Shown here: positions 10,350-23,090 of the stretch, in pieces | How positions within the stretch are numbered: position 1 is the stretch's first letter | How the letters are laid out: each line of letters opens with the position of its first letter | From: Xenopus tropicalis | Lineage: Eukaryota > Chordata > Amphibia > Anura > Pipidae | Length of the DNA stretch: 64,000 bases | NCBI RefSeq assembly: GCF_000004195.4 | Contig: NC_030678.2 | Location: 80,140,904-80,204,903 of the forward strand | Direction: 5' to 3' | The notes under the pieces: generated by a model | What the model saw: only the letters and a program-made list of their open reading frames with translations | What the model was told of the DNA's origin: nothing | Database searches by the model: none | Made by a program: the position numbers and the translations under genes

Positions 10350-12879
10350 TCCAAATATAGGTCCTTCTGGTCATTTCAAAACAGCCTTCACTATAACTTA
10401 TGTTCCCAACTTACAACTCAAAAATCTTCCAAGGGTATACTTTCTAGCATACAATAGAAGGTTTGCCGAAGCATTCCCTAAAAGACGGAGACAAGAACTT
10501 TCAGAGATCAATCTATTCTTCTCTTTTAACTTCATGTGCAGCTTCTTATATCCCTTGGGATCTTATTATGATACATCCAGCCTTGCTTCTATCCTCTTTA
10601 TGTATATTAAAGATACCTAGAAGTCCCACAAGGTATAAATGCACTTGAGTTAAGATAAAGTTGTCTACTTACTGTGTGAATTTCTTTGCAAATTCTAGTG
10701 TTATTTTTTCTGCCATTGTAGTTGTTTTAACATTTACACATGATACATTTTCACATGATAAAGCTACAGTATTTTGATACATTCACACATCTTAAGCCTC
10801 CAGCATTGCCTGTTTAAAAAAAATAAATAAGTAAATAAGGCATTCATCTAGATAGATAAATAGAAAGATATGCAGTGCGCTACAAGATATACACAAACAG
10901 AAGTACTGCTATTCCAAATTTGGCGGAATCAGTAAATACATAAGTGCTGGGAGTTTTAATAACCAGTAGGAATTAGGTCCCTATCCCTATATTAGCTTAC
11001 AGTCTAATATATACAATTTATGATGGCTTATATACACCCTCAAGTGCAGGTCCCCACAATTTCCCTGCAGTCAGTTGTGTGTAAAACCACTTTCAGTATT
11101 TGCTTTAAAATGTGCACTTCCATATAGTTGTGCTTGGCTCCACTCCTTCCTGTCTACCATTCTGAATAAAGTGCTGCTGCACCTCTTGATGCAGAGGACC
11201 CTGGAGCTACTGACATCTCCTGACCACTTCCTGCATTAATTTTGGCTAATCGGACTCCATTTTGGTAGGTGCAGTGCAGTTATGCTAAGTGCTTTGCTCT
11301 CTGGCAATGATGCTGGAATTTTGGGGAAAAACACTACATTGTGGGGAAAAAAACATCGCAATTGCACTCAAAATTACACTTTACTTACTGCATTTGCAGA
11401 CATACATGTGCCCTGTTGTGTATTAAGGGTATTGGATAATAATGGTGGTACTGAATAATAATAGTGGAAGTAAACAGGAAGTAAACTTCATCTAAAATTT
11501 GTTTCAATACTATTTACTATACTATTTGATGGAGCAGCCAATCACAGGTACAAAAAGAGCAAGAAATCAGTTATAAATGAATCATTTTAATAAAAATATA
11601 TTAAAACCTCAAAGGAAAAGGCTAGAAAAAGTTGAGTATACATAGAATATTTTTTAAAGTTTTATTTTTCTTTGGCATAAATTGTAATTTATTCTACAAC
11701 ATGTAACGTAGGGCAGTCTCTGATTGAAAGCAAGCTGTGGAGATTCATTAAATATAACACAGTAAAAACTTGGCATTATGCCAAAAAAAAATTTTTGTAT
11801 TGAAAAAAATGTCATAATTTGGAACAGAGTGGTAAAACAAAAGAGACCATACAAAGTGAAGGTTTTTAGAGTATAAATAGCACACACAGGTAAAGTGGTA
11901 GCTGTGCAGGTGGAACCATGCTGGGATCAGTTCAATTGTTTAGTAACCACATATGACAATAAAGAGTTCTCTGTACCTTTTTCAAATGGGCATGAGTATA
12001 GTGAATGTATTGTATAATATTGAGCAAATGAGAGTTTTAAGTCTTTTTTTAATGGTTTAGCCACAGTACAGTTCATTTGCAATCAGTGAAGAGTTGTGAA
12101 GAGTTTTGAAGAGTTGTCCATCTGATAATGACATTTATTGACCTTTATGTAAAGAAATTCTGGTGGATAACAGAGGATGTACTATTGTAGGTATGTAGAA
12201 CAAAATTATTTATTCATTACTCAATAGAAAGTAACATAAAAACTTACAAAATTCCAAATGCCACCTACTTTGTTCCTATTGTTGCCACTGTCCACCACAA
12301 ATACAAGGGGAAGGCACTTCATAGTGGGCTAGCAATGCAGAAACTGAAGGGACAAGCAACTTCCTCGCTTGCACTAAAGTGTAAGATATTTGATACTTAT
12401 CAGGGTCACCAATGTTATAAAGCAACTAAGCTTTAATACTATACACTGCAAATTAACTGAAATGATCTGAAAAGTCTAAAATATCGATTTACCCAACTCA
12501 TTCATACAAATACTTTTTTTTATTACTTACTTAAAAAGAAATAAAAAAAAGAAATTATTAATCATTCAACATGAACTTTGACAGTATTTTTCAGAATGGG
12601 TGGGGTGGGAATGTGAGACAATTGCTAAGACCCAAACATAGCCCAAAGCATACAAACAACCTTCTGCAACATTATGCATGTCTGAATTTGGAGGTGAGAA
12701 TGTTATTTACCCAAGTACAGAATCTGTTTTTGGCCCACTTCAGTCTCATTAAGGCATGTTTTAACAATATGTATTATTTTTAGGCTCACAATAAACAGAC
12801 AACATTTACACTTTACACAGCATATATGCAAAAAAATGCAGTTTACTTATCCTATATTACTTTAAAAAGTGGCAAGACT
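10350..12879. other. Long AT-rich stretch, no gene seen
   Basis: No coding domain, RNA gene or recognised transposon end. A small direct repeat GTGAAGAGTT(T/G) lies near 12088-12118. Sequence at 11060-11400 has a moderately repeat-like character (GTGCTGCTGCACC, GGAGCTACTGAC) resembling 7155-7235, but similarity is too weak to name a family. Confidence 0.4.
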
Positions 12880-13301
12880 TTAAAGGAGAAGGAAAGGCAA
12901 AGTCACTTGGGGGTGCCAAAATGTTAGGCACCCTCAAATGACTTAAATCCCCTACCTTTTACCCCGGGCTGCTGCCCCTGTTAGGAGAGAACAGCACCAG
13001 CCCAGGGTAGCTACAGCGCTTCCTCCTTCCTGCTTCGCTCGCACGTGCATGCGCAGTAGAGTGAAAAGCCGAGTTTTAACAGAGAAGTCGGCTTTTCACT
13101 CTAATGCGCATGGGCCAGTCCAGGGAATTTGCCGGCAAAACGAAGCAATAGGAGGAGGCGCTCAATGCAGGTACCCCGGGCTGGTGCTGTTTTCTCCTAA
13201 CAGGGGCACCAGCCCGGGGTACAAGGTAAGCGATTAAAATCACTTGGGGGTGCCTAACATTTTGGCATGCCCAAGTGATTTAGCCTTTCCTTCTCCTTTA
13301 A
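12880..13301. mobile_element. T2 MITE, complete
   Basis: It starts TTAAAGGAGAAGGAAAGGCA and ends TGCCTTTCCTTCTCCTTTAA-like (13283-13301), so TTAA borders both ends. Arms pair over much of their length: CACTTGGGGGTGCC, then CCCGGGCTG and its complement, with GAAAAGCCGA at the centre. This matches the TTAAAGGRR-ended T2 MITEs known from Xenopus. Confidence 0.88.
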
Positions 13302-13436
13302 AGAAAAACACGTTTTAGAAATTATTTAACAAGCATGAAACAATATCATGCCTTAGATAACTTCATCTAATCTCAGGGTGCATATATAATATATTACATT
13401 CTGCTTATAATATTATTTAGAACATTGTACATTTGT

Positions 13437-13482
13437 GGGACCTGTTATCCAGAATACTTGGGACCTGGGGTTGTCTTGTTTT
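13437..13482. mobile_element. CAGGTATGGG-type MITE fragment
   Basis: The words GGGACCTGTTATCCAGAATA and GGGACCTGGGGTT belong to one terminus of the family; the rest is missing. Confidence 0.55.
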
Positions 13483-14422
13483 TAAGCAAATTTATATTAC
13501 TACTATTAAATTAACTTTCAGTACTGTATATTGTAGATAGGCCTAAATAGGTATTTAGTTGGTTTACATTATTTATTTTTTATGGTTTTTTTATATATTA
13601 TCCTTCATATACTAGCTTTTTCCACTGTGCAACTAAGAATTTTATTGTTTTTTCGGGGTTGCCTATTTTGCTTTTTAGGCTTTCTACTATTCATCTTCCA
13701 TTTTGATTTCAATATGGCTCCCTAGTTACTAGCACAATAAATTTCTTCCAATATATATATATATTATATATATATGCAGAACAAAAAATTTAAATAGTTC
13801 CAAAAAGATGATAAAAAAGGAAGACCAGTAGTTACAATATGCCTTTTAATTCTGCTGACTGCACAATACTAAAAGTTTTTAATTTTATGGTAAACAATAG
13901 CAGAAACAATTGGAATATTATGTTTTGGTACTTTATATGTTTTGCAATAACTGTTTCATGCATAAGGAGCAAGAAGTCTGCTCAAGCCTGACCAATTTTG
14001 GAAGTATTCTTAATAGAGGCTGGACTCACAGTGTGTTTATATCAACATTCTATTATATTGATATATAAAAAGGAACCAGAATTACATTGCTGGCTAACGT
14101 GTTTGGAAATTTACTATTTTTTGAATATCTCTGTAAAAAGTGGCATTTACCCAACTCAGCGTTTCATCTTACCTCCAGCTAGCAAGTTATTTCAAACCTA
14201 ATGTACATGGTAAACCTAATTTTATCAGGAATAAAACTTACCAGGACAGCACTTCAGGGTATCAAAATATCTAATTGCCATGGAATCTTAAATGACGCTT
14301 CCAATTCTCTTCCTGATCCCCATATCTCAGCTTGGCAAAAAGATACAAATTCTACAATTGATGCAATAGACTGTAAGCTAGTTTTCTCATTGATATCAAC
14401 TACTACTTAATTAGTCAGGTTA
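13483..14422. other. AT-rich DNA with a TA array
   Basis: A TA run lies at about 13750-13775. The segment 13980-14420 may be further, unrecognisable L1 sequence upstream of the ORF2 remnant, but I could not align it to the family. Confidence 0.4.
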
Positions 14423-14809
14423 ATGGAAACTAGTATCAAACTAATGCTTCAATGGTACTTTGTTCTAACAAGATTGCACTAGATTTACCCTTACTCTTCA
14501 ACTAACCTGTGTTGGAGAAACTGCAGCCAAGAGGGTTCTCATATTCACATATGGTGGAATTGTCCCAAATTACAATTGTATTGGCATGAAGTATTTGACT
14601 CAATAAATAACACAATTAATCAATCGGTGTCCTTCTTAGCTTCAACAGCTCTTCTGAACTTTGATTTGGATTTATCACAAACTCTTAGTAGTGCATACAG
14701 TATATTAGATGTAGCCAGGCTCTTACTAGCCCAAAACTGGAAAATGGAAATTATTAATTCATTATTAATATCAATACCAGAATTAAATGTTCTTAATTTT
14801 TTTTCTTAA
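14423..14809 (+). pseudogene. L1-type LINE ORF2 C-terminal remnant
   Basis: Reading from 14423, the frame gives LMLQWYFVLTRLH, one stop (TAG at 14480-14482), then IYPYSS, CWRNCSQEGSHIHIWWNCPK, LYW and a run to TAA at 14807-14809. The pattern CWR-x-C-x(3-4)-G-(S/T)-x-x-H-x-W-W-x-C with an upstream R-L-H-x-I-x-P-x-S is the cysteine-rich C-terminal part of L1/Tx1 ORF2. The endonuclease and reverse transcriptase regions are absent. With an in-frame stop and no upstream ORF this is a dead 5'-truncated copy. Confidence 0.82.
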
Positions 14810-15934
14810 CATTGAGGAGTAAAGGCAGTCTTCTTTGTTTCTCTTCCCTAGTCCTTTCTTCTTCTTTTTTTTTTTATCTTTCTTTTCTGTAGTTTGTGTG
14901 TAATTATATGGCCATTGTTTTATAGATATTTCTAGACAGACTCATGCATTCTTTTTTTGTATCAGTAACATGACCCATGCCTAGAATATACAAACAAAAT
15001 TTAAGCCTAGATATAATGCCATTTTTTTGATGGTAACATTTTTGGTCAAAAGTGTCTTTAGAAAATACAGACAAGAATTTAAAACACGCATTCCCTCTTT
15101 TAAGTAGACTGCAAATAATTAGATTCTTTTCAGCTAGTAGCAGAAATGTTTCCCTTGCAAGTTACTTATACATCATTTGGTATAAATTCCAGTTTATGTT
15201 GATGCATCTGTTTAATCTATTACAAACACAGAAAGTTCAAACTGTAGGAAAGCTATGCACTGTATATCAACAAGAACAGTCACTGGAGACCAGCTAAACT
15301 TTGTTTTCATTGCAGTGCAGTGGGAGCTAGAACTTCAGATGAAGTGCTAGATAATAGACACGGTTAATTTGGCAACTAGACATCGAGATGACTTACATTA
15401 ATCCACTAGGACAATATTTAGAACCAAATGCAACAAATGTTTGATAAAAATGACAGCGAAACCAGAAGCCATGGTAGTGTAAACTCATATTATGTGTCAG
15501 GCAAAATTACTGTTGCATTTGGGCTAAAGTATTTCATGAGGACTTTAATTGAGGATATTAACTCCATAAAACATTTGGCCATGTCGGAATATTCCAAGTC
15601 AATGAGATATTTCTTTTGCATACATTTCTGCTATAATTTACATTTTGTCACTAAAGCACCATAATTCTGTAATATAAAGTCAGCTCATAGCCTAGTGTTT
15701 ATATAGAATTTTGGAGGCAAAATGCATCCAAAAACATATCCTGTTTTTTATTTTCTTTTTCCCAGAGAGCAGTAATACAAACCTTATTTTTAATATCTGC
15801 AATTTAACACTATCAATAGATTTAGTACTGTAATGGACATGTATGTTTCTATGTACAATGTGTTTGTACAAACAGTTTGCAAAACTGTTTGTATATTTAT
15901 GATGTTCTAAACAAGATTATAAATACAATACAAA
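14810..15934. other. No gene seen
   Basis: Pyrimidine-rich start (14840-14890, possibly the old 3' UTR of the L1 remnant), then AT-rich DNA with frames under 85 codons and no domain. Confidence 0.4.
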
Positions 15935-16254
15935 CAGGGTTGCCAGACAGCCAGTATTTGACTGGCCTCTCCAGCTAGGGCCTTTGCCTGTGCTACAAAT
16001 TTACTGGTACTTGCCATTAAATTTGTAAGGGTGGCAGCCCTACCTTTATATCCCTCTATTCCCTGACTATCTGTGCTGCAAATCACTTCTTATAAAGGGA
16101 GGCCCTCCTCTCCCCCACCTATTTTCCTGCCCCATTACCCTCATTTTCCCACCCAGCCTGTCCTGTTACATCATCATCCTGGTCCCCAAGCAACATCACT
16201 GCCCACCCCAAAACTGAAGGCCGATATTGTCACTGAAGAAAGGTGGCAACCCTG
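15935..16254. mobile_element. CAGGGTTGCCA-type MITE, possible hAT
   Basis: It starts CAGGGTTGCCAGACAGCCAG and ends GGTGGCAACCCTG, short inverted termini of hAT style. The 8-bp flanks (AATACAAA and AACAGCCA) do not match, so no target duplication supports it. Confidence 0.55.
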
Positions 16255-17190
16255 AACAGCCATTTTTGTGGTTGATTAGTAATTAAAGTAGCCTTCAGCA
16301 TTTGCATCTATAGGTGTAGCATTGGCCATGAGACACCAAGGTTGGGAGGGCAAGGAGTATAAGGTTTGGGAAAGGAAAGGATGGGGATAAAATGGTGAAG
16401 TAAGGTTGGAGAGATGGTATATGGTGGGGTTACTGGAAGTTGCACAGGGTGGAACCTCCCACCTTCCCGCTCCCAGTTAGGTATGGCTGGTTAATTGGTT
16501 TTGTCACAGCTATAATATGGATATAGGATGGAATGCTTACCAGGTGGTTAGGGACTTGTATTCCCTGGTTTAGTAGGGTTCAATTCAGCAATTCCCTGAG
16601 TAGCAGTGCCAGGAGGTAGGGGTGTGGAGTGAGGCTTACCTGTGTCTGTGCCTGGTGGCTGTCATGGGGGGTAACTCGTTCACTTTTGTGGAGTGGGTGC
16701 TTGGGTGCTGGTTAATGTTTTATATATAATACTGGTGGTTTGCTGTTGTGTAAATAAAGCTGTTGCCTTTCATATCCATTCTGGAATCTGTGTGAGAAGG
16801 GTGATTTGTTGGGATCAATTCTAAGAGATGACAGGAGACCTCAACGCTGCCCTGATGAATTAACTTTTTATTTTTAAATATCTAGGTGTATGTGTTTATT
16901 TTTTACAATGTTAACTTTTTTCTGTAGCTGTCCTGTTAAAAAGTATATTTGTTCCATAAAAAGGATCATTCAGTCACAAAAGGCAAGAGAAATAGTAGTA
17001 ACCAGCTGCACAGCAAAACAAGATGATTCACATATTATATTCTGGTTTGTTACAATAGACTACAGTGGACAGCTCTAGACCAATATGGTATAAATTATTT
17101 AAAGCATAGATAACTGAGAGTGCAAAAAGAGGCTACTTTTGTGATGTTATGGAACATTACTTTATTTCTTTTTTTCTGTGAAAATTATTA
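16255..17190. other. Unassigned; weak solo-LTR-like signals
   Basis: GC-richer than its surroundings at 16320-16800. TATATATAAT at 16721-16730 is followed by AATAAA at 16753-16758, an order seen in the promoter and poly(A) part of an LTR. No TG/CA ends, target duplication or second LTR could be fixed, so this is only a possibility. Confidence 0.25.
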
Positions 17191-18010
17191 TTGTATAACT
17201 TCCATGTAAATAATAAACTTGGCTGTAATAAGCAATGCCAGGCAGCAGCTGCAAGGGCAAAGATGATTTTGAACAGTATTAAAAGGGGCATAAAATTGCG
17301 GGATGAGGGTGTTATTCTTCTGTTTTACAGAGCGCTGGTAAGACCCCATTTAGAATATGCAGTGCAATTTTGGTCTCCAGTGCTCAAATGGATATTATTA
17401 AATTAGAGAGGGTTCAAATGAGGGCAACTAAGCTGTTAAAAGCTATGCAAAGTCTCATTTTTGAAGAATGACTAGCCAAGTTGAGTTGTTTATGCTGGAG
17501 AAGAGGCGCTTAAGGGGTTATATGATAGCTATGTATAAATATATAAGAGGATCATATAATAAAACTTATAAATAAATATTTTATTTACCAGTAGGTCCTT
17601 CCAGCAGACACAAGGGCACCCAGTCTGATTAGAAAAAATATTCAAGGAGGGTTTTTTACATTGAGACCCGTGAAGTTGTGGAATTCTCTCCCTGAATTAG
17701 TCATACTGCCTGATACATTTGTTAGCTTCAAGAAGGAGTTGGATGGCTTTTTAGCAAAAAAATAATAATTCAGGGTTATAGTGGATAGCTCACAGCACAA
17801 GTTGATCCAAGCACTGGTCCGATTGACAACTTGGAGTTAGAAAGGAATTTTTCACCCTCTGTGGCAAATCAGAGAGGCGTTGGATGTATTTTTCTACCTT
17901 CCTCTGGATCAACTAGAAGTTAGGCAGGCTATATATATATAGAAATAAAAGGCTGAAAAAACTTAATGGATGAGTGTATTTTTTCAGCCTAGCTTACCAT
18001 GTTACTTAGG
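17191..18010 (+). pseudogene. CR1 LINE 3' end with RT C-terminal remnant
   Basis: The frame from 17191 to 17406 reads AAAARAKMILNSIKRGI and then LLFYRALVRPHLEYAVQFWS, the conserved region after the reverse transcriptase palm in CR1 elements. The frame then shifts; LERVQMRATKL continues in another frame near 17402, followed by several stops. The 3' part holds the CR1 3' UTR type sequence (TTCCTCTGGATCAACTAG) and ends near TTACCATGTTACTTAGG, the CR1-type tail. It is 5' truncated and non-functional. Confidence 0.85.
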
Positions 18011-19779
18011 TTCACATGTGAGTGTCTCAGCTGATTCTACAACATATTTCTTTTCAAACAAATGTCAGCATAGAATCAACATTTTAAGATGTATCTGCCT
18101 TGTGTCCAATCCGTGTGTACCATGCCCCAAAGGGGCATATTGATCATAATTTTGACAATGATTCCTTAGCTATTAAGCATAGGTCTGACCTACAGTCAAA
18201 TGCATTGGTGTAGAAAATAAATAAAGTAATGTTTGATCAGTTTGATTTAATTTCCGGTAATTGTTATACTCACTTTGGATCACACTAACAATTGTAGCAG
18301 AGCATTTAAGAAAAAAAAAACTAAAGTAAAGCTTACCATAAAAATGCATACCAATTATTCTTACTGTAATAAAATCTTATTTTTATGACATCAGTTTTTT
18401 AAAAATCAAATAGTATTGTGTCTCAGCTGTTCTGTGGCATATGGTAATCAATATGTTTTACTCGCTATTGCTATATTTCCATAAGCAATTATTGACTGAC
18501 TTGCACCAGCTCAGGACACTTAAAAAAGCTTCAGATATCTATAGAAGGCAAGCATGGTCAAGGTCTCAAGTATTGACTAAACTCCCTAATCATCCAACAT
18601 ACACACTTGCATTTGGCTTTTTTCTTAACTCAAGGTTAAACAGCTTATGATCCTGTTAAACATATTACTCCTAATCTGAAATATGTGAGGTTCATTGTGA
18701 ATCCTTGGGTAGCTAATGGTAAGAAATAAAACTGTGACTGTGTTTGCTTGCAGACTAGAATGGTCAGACAAACATGGCATAGTTGGAAGCACTTTTTAAA
18801 TATTTGTTGCAAGGCTTTATCACCAGGATCTTATAAATGGACATTTACAATAAATTTCATATGTGAAAATATCACTTTCAGAATCTGCTTCAGCATCTCC
18901 TCACTCTGTAAGCTGTAGTAATACAAAGTAGTTTCTTAAAACACAATAGCATTATAATAATGAAGGCCATTAGGCATGTCATGTATGGCAGGTTTGATTC
19001 AGTAAACTCACTTAGAGCAATCTGATATGATCCATCATTCCTACAACACAATCTCGGTGGAATTAGATTCAAATGTAGACAACCTGGCCTTAGGTGTTTA
19101 ACTCACACAAGTGTTGTTTTTTTTCAAGGTCTTAGCTATGTTTATTTTTATTTTCTATTCAGCATCATGGACAAAGAAGATGATGTAAGGAAGATTTAAA
19201 ACTGGAACTCTCTCAAGAGCAAAACCTATAAAAGCTGTGAATTTATTGAATGTCCGTGAAACATAATTTTTCATTTAGTTGTTATGACGTGGTAACCCTG
19301 TGTCTCCTATCTTTATGCTTAGAAACTCAATGAAGTCAATAAACTATTAAATAATGCTAAAACACATATTAAAACACTCACCTTTTACATGAGCCTTCTC
19401 CCTTTTCCTCTTTTCTTCTCTCTCCTATCTCTTTAATACATATCTTCCTTCTGTCAAGTTAAACTGTTTTGTGTTTATTAACAATGTTTTGATTAATTAA
19501 TGTGATGATGACACACTCTTTTCTATATAATCCCATGTTATGGAAAATGTTGTAAAAAATGCAATTGTCATCCATAAAAGTCCTTACAAAATTTTCATTC
19601 CATTTATTGGACAATAGGGGTGATCCAATGGGTTCCATGGGCAATGAGGATAATCAGAAACTAAATACTATGCTGATGTGATGTTTTGATTTGTCTTTTC
19701 CACATTACAAGCAGGCAACTCTCATGCAAGTTAGGAGGGGTGATTATGGGCCCTTTGTGACAAAGCCACTGCCCTTAAT
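18011..19779. other. No gene or recognised repeat
   Basis: AT-rich, frames up to 70 codons without domains. Nothing supported. Confidence 0.4.
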
Positions 19780-19940
19780 AATATACTTTTTACTAGTATG
19801 TGCCATTGATTAATTCTAAATAAATAGGGGCCACCTCCTGGGATCATACAATTCACAGTACACACAAACGAACCAAGGACACACATACATGCTAGGCCAC
19901 ATCAGCCAATTAATGGACAAAGTTCTGTCTTTCTGGTTAG
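19780..19940 (-). repeat. Interspersed repeat, matches 60590-60770 in inverse orientation
   Basis: Read on the minus strand it shares CCATTAATTGGCTGATGTGG, CCTAGCATGTATG and GATCCCAGG with the plus strand at about 60597-60700. The family is not named here; no termini are visible. Confidence 0.65.
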
Positions 19941-19957
19941 GTGATCTTTGAGGGAGC

Positions 19958-19965
<8 letters not shown>

Positions 19966-20010
<45 letters not shown>
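19966..20010. repeat. (TA)n microsatellite
   Basis: About 45 bp of pure alternating TA. Confidence 0.95.
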
Positions 20011-20014
<4 letters not shown>

Positions 20015-20124
20015 CAGTGAGCCGCACACATAGGGACTTTGCAATAAAATCCCAAATTTATTGGAACAAAGAAAAAGTCCAACATTTCGAGCACCAACTG
20101 TGCTCTTCCTCAGGGACAAACCAG
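20011..20124 (-). mobile_element. Retroposon 3' end with hairpin tail, between two TA arrays
   Basis: On the minus strand the order is CCTGAGGAA, a perfect 6-bp hairpin (GAGCAC, loop, GTGCTC; 20089-20105), CGAAATGTTGG, an AATAAA (20057-20062) and a terminal TA array. The same order occurs at 63785-63899. Both sides of the unit are TA arrays, so it either inserted into an array or carries array sequence at its end. The parent element is not identified. Confidence 0.55.
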
Positions 20125-20160
20125 ATATATATATATATATATATATATAGTATATATATA
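20125..20160. repeat. (TA)n microsatellite
   Basis: Alternating AT, broken by one G at 20150. Confidence 0.92.
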
Positions 20161-21135
20161 TTTTTTTCCCAGCTTGGGAATATTCTTTAATAGGACACTT
20201 AATATAAACTGTCTGCTGGTTAGGAATTCATTCTGGGGGTATAATTTTTCTTTAAAGACACTATAGAACTTGTAAATGTATTAAATGTCCCAGCCCAATG
20301 GATTTTCATTTTGTTCCAGTTCCATGTGCACCTGAAGGAAGAGCTGAATAACAGGACCTCCCTTAAGAGCAAATTGAAATGAACAAGGGTTCTATATGAA
20401 TACAGATATTAGTTTTGGCCCTTATCTATGAATCACAATCCCACTAAATTCTTATAAATCCAACGATTTATACCAAATATGAAAAAGATAATGGATTAAG
20501 GGTTTGATATAGTTCTAATAACTTGGTTACTTTTTATGTGGGTAAATGTACAGAGATTTCAGTGAACATTCTAACAAGCCACAATAAGCTGAACAAGTAA
20601 CTATGTACAAGAATAATAATTCTACTAAGAGATGCAATACACACAGGACTGATGATTAACAGCCACACAGCTTTATAGCTTCCACCAAAAATGGTTACAT
20701 CTGTTTTTCTGTTTATTGACTGCAGATTGCATTTTGAAATGCTCTCGACAGATAATCCATCGATATGACACATGAATAATTACTTAGTAAAGATCTGAAA
20801 TTCCTTTGAATTTTTACTTACTAAAGATCTGATTTGCTTTGAATTGTGAAGCCAAGGACACAAAAAGACAGGTAAAATACCAGATCAGCATAACAGCTTC
20901 CAAGTGATTGTTAAATTAGAAGAAAAGCCATGATGGAGAGGGCTGTAATGAGTCAGAGATTTAAACAATAGATTTATAGGTGCATGGATATTGAATATGA
21001 AGCATGTTTAATTATGCCTTTCTCCCATTTACTGGCCATTCAATAGATAAAATAAGGTCAGTAATATGAGACCCAGTTATGGGAGCAGAATGGTGAACTT
21101 TATGAACACAGGTTCCCAAACTGTTGGTATGAACG
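20161..21135. other. No gene or recognised repeat
   Basis: A direct duplication TTACTTA(G/C)TAAAGATCTGA at about 20780 and 20815 is the only local structure noted. Confidence 0.4.
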
Positions 21136-21143
21136 TCCTAAAG

Positions 21144-21325
21144 CAGGTCTGTCCGACTGGAGGCCCATGGGCCAGATGTGGTCCTCCAAAGGATTTTTAT
21201 GGCCCCCAGTCTGCTTAAAGGCTCCACAGACTTCACTTTATGAAGTCATCATTTTAATTAAAGCAGTCAAACATGCTATATGAGAAATAATTGGCCCACT
21301 AAATGTAATAAGTTGGACAGCACTG
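21144..21325. mobile_element. hAT-type MITE (CAGGTCTGTCC)
   Basis: Termini CAGGTCTGTCCGACT and AGTTGGACAGCACTG are inverted copies of a typical hAT end. Flanks TCCTAAAG (21136-21143) and TCCTAGAG (21326-21333) match at 7 of 8. The interior is short and non-coding. Confidence 0.8.
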
Positions 21326-21333
21326 TCCTAGAG

Positions 21334-22436
21334 TGTTTGAAAGCTGTAGATAGATGAGTATGCCTGAAGGCCAACTAGTATACTATTTGGAGAGGATTTA
21401 TATTTGCTATCAAAGATGCTTCTGTAATATTGCAGGGCTGCTATTACCACCATATTTTTATACATCTACAATTTTATTTTGAGTTATGGGAGGGCCATGA
21501 CACAATGTTGGACAGCAGAAGGAGACGTCAACCAAAAGGTTCTCTGGTCTAGGACATAGGTTAATTCTTTCTCCATATGCATGCTTTCAGCAAAAATAAA
21601 TCATTCACAGTTTATAAGTGTGTCAAAATAAGTTTTCTAGTAAAAATCCAAACTCAATGGATACCAGTGATTATCTTAAAAATCAGATAAGAACATACAC
21701 ACTTCTTGATTAGCCAACTTATCTGCATCTCAGATTCAAGTGAGATGCAAAGGAGGTGAAAATTGCATTTTAGCAAGCATTGCATAGTACTATTAAGGCT
21801 ACACTGACTAATGTTAATGTTAGGCTGTGACATCACCGTATTCTTAAAATCATAATACTAAAAACTACAAATTACTTTCTTAAAAGCAAATAATAAAAGT
21901 AGACAAGAGAGCTTTTTTCTAGGTCCACCCCAAAGCTCACCAACATCATGGCTCGGCATATATGCAGCTTGTGTTCAGTATGTATAATATCATGGTACTC
22001 ATCTGAGAAATAAAGTAGCACTACATGAGAGAAAATGGTTGGTATGTTGGTGAATCAGTATAGCTTATCGGGCGGCCCAGAGGCATATGGCAGCATCCTG
22101 CTCACTCCCAACAAATGACAAAAATAACAAACCTGCGGCTAAGGCACACGTGTCCATCTACTAATTCTTTGTTACATGCATTTAAGAAACAGATATGCAA
22201 AATAACTGTCAAATAGCTTGAATATATGCCATTTTATAGACTTAGGCACAGACATATGCAACTGCCTCAGAAGCCACTACCTTTGTAAATGCCCTTTATG
22301 AATGTCTGTTCTTTTGTGATGTGATGCTGCCGAATAAATTCTTACTTATTTCTTTTGAAGCATGGTAGCTGTGTTTTTTTTCCAGCCAGGACTAGCTTGA
22401 TGAACAAATAAAAGATGTGAAAATATCGCCACACGC
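21334..22436. other. No gene or recognised repeat
   Basis: AT-rich DNA with frames of at most 60 codons. Confidence 0.4.
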
Positions 22437-22699
22437 TCCTATCTGTGCCTGCACCCGAATGAATGGAATACGCTCAGGTGCAGGCACATGTAGCTGAAAT
22501 ATGCATGAAAACGCAAGACTTTGCATTCTCTCACGTTTTTATGCAGATATCGCCTACATGTGCCTGCACCTGAGTGTATCACATTCATTCTGGTGCAGGC
22601 ACAGGTAGGGCATATGGTGCGTATGGCGCATATTTTCGGCAAGATTTTTTCAGCTTGCAGAAAATATACGCCATACGCCTGGTGTTGCATCAGCCTTAG
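22437..22699. mobile_element. TTAA-type palindromic MITE, left end missing
   Basis: Inner arms CTGTGCCTGCACCCGAATGA and its complement ending TTCTGGTGCAGGCACAGGTA pair as in 46012-46338. The right terminus GCATCAGCCTTAG is present at 22688-22700; the corresponding left terminus is absent. Confidence 0.75.
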
Positions 22700-22867
22700 G
22701 GCTTCATTTCTAATAAAAATGCTAACGTCCATTAGTGCAGTTGCCAATAGCAACTGGGTCATTGCTTTTCAGTTGTTCACAACTAATCACTTGTTGTGCT
22801 TGGCAACAGCCCTTACCAAATTGCCCTGTGTGCCATTATCTTGTACTATTGTCCATAAGGGTTATAT

Positions 22868-23090
22868 CTTCTCCTGCACCCCCCTGCAGTGGCGTTCTCC
22901 TACATTCCACCACAGGGGAGCACAAACCTGTACAAACACAGGTGCATGAAAGTGCAACATGCTGTGTTCCACCTTCATTCATGCACCTGTGTTAGTACAG
23001 CCCCGTACGGAAAAATGGGATGCATTTCTTCCTGCACTCCACTGCAGTGGAATGTAGGAGAATGCCACTGAAGTGGAGCACAGAAAGAAA
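22868..23090. repeat. Palindromic interspersed element
   Basis: Two nested stems: 22884-22909 pairs with 23047-23072 (24 of 26), and 22928-22950 pairs with 22978-23000 (22 of 23). A MITE is likely, but the ends and target duplication could not be fixed. Frames of 60-140 codons across 22521-23071 are products of the palindromes. Confidence 0.6.

Noticed and set aside
10294..10620. 108-codon frame
   Set aside because: The start lies inside a CAGGTATGGG repeat and the rest has no recognisable domain.
16255..16870. Solo LTR
   Set aside because: TATA and AATAAA are in plausible order, but no TG...CA boundaries or target duplication could be found; kept only as a weak note.
19816..20119. Frames with long IYIYIY runs
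   Set aside because: Translations of TA microsatellites.
22439..23071. Frames up to 142 codons on both strands
   Set aside because: They cross palindromic elements; cysteine-rich appearance comes from GTGCAGGCACA words.
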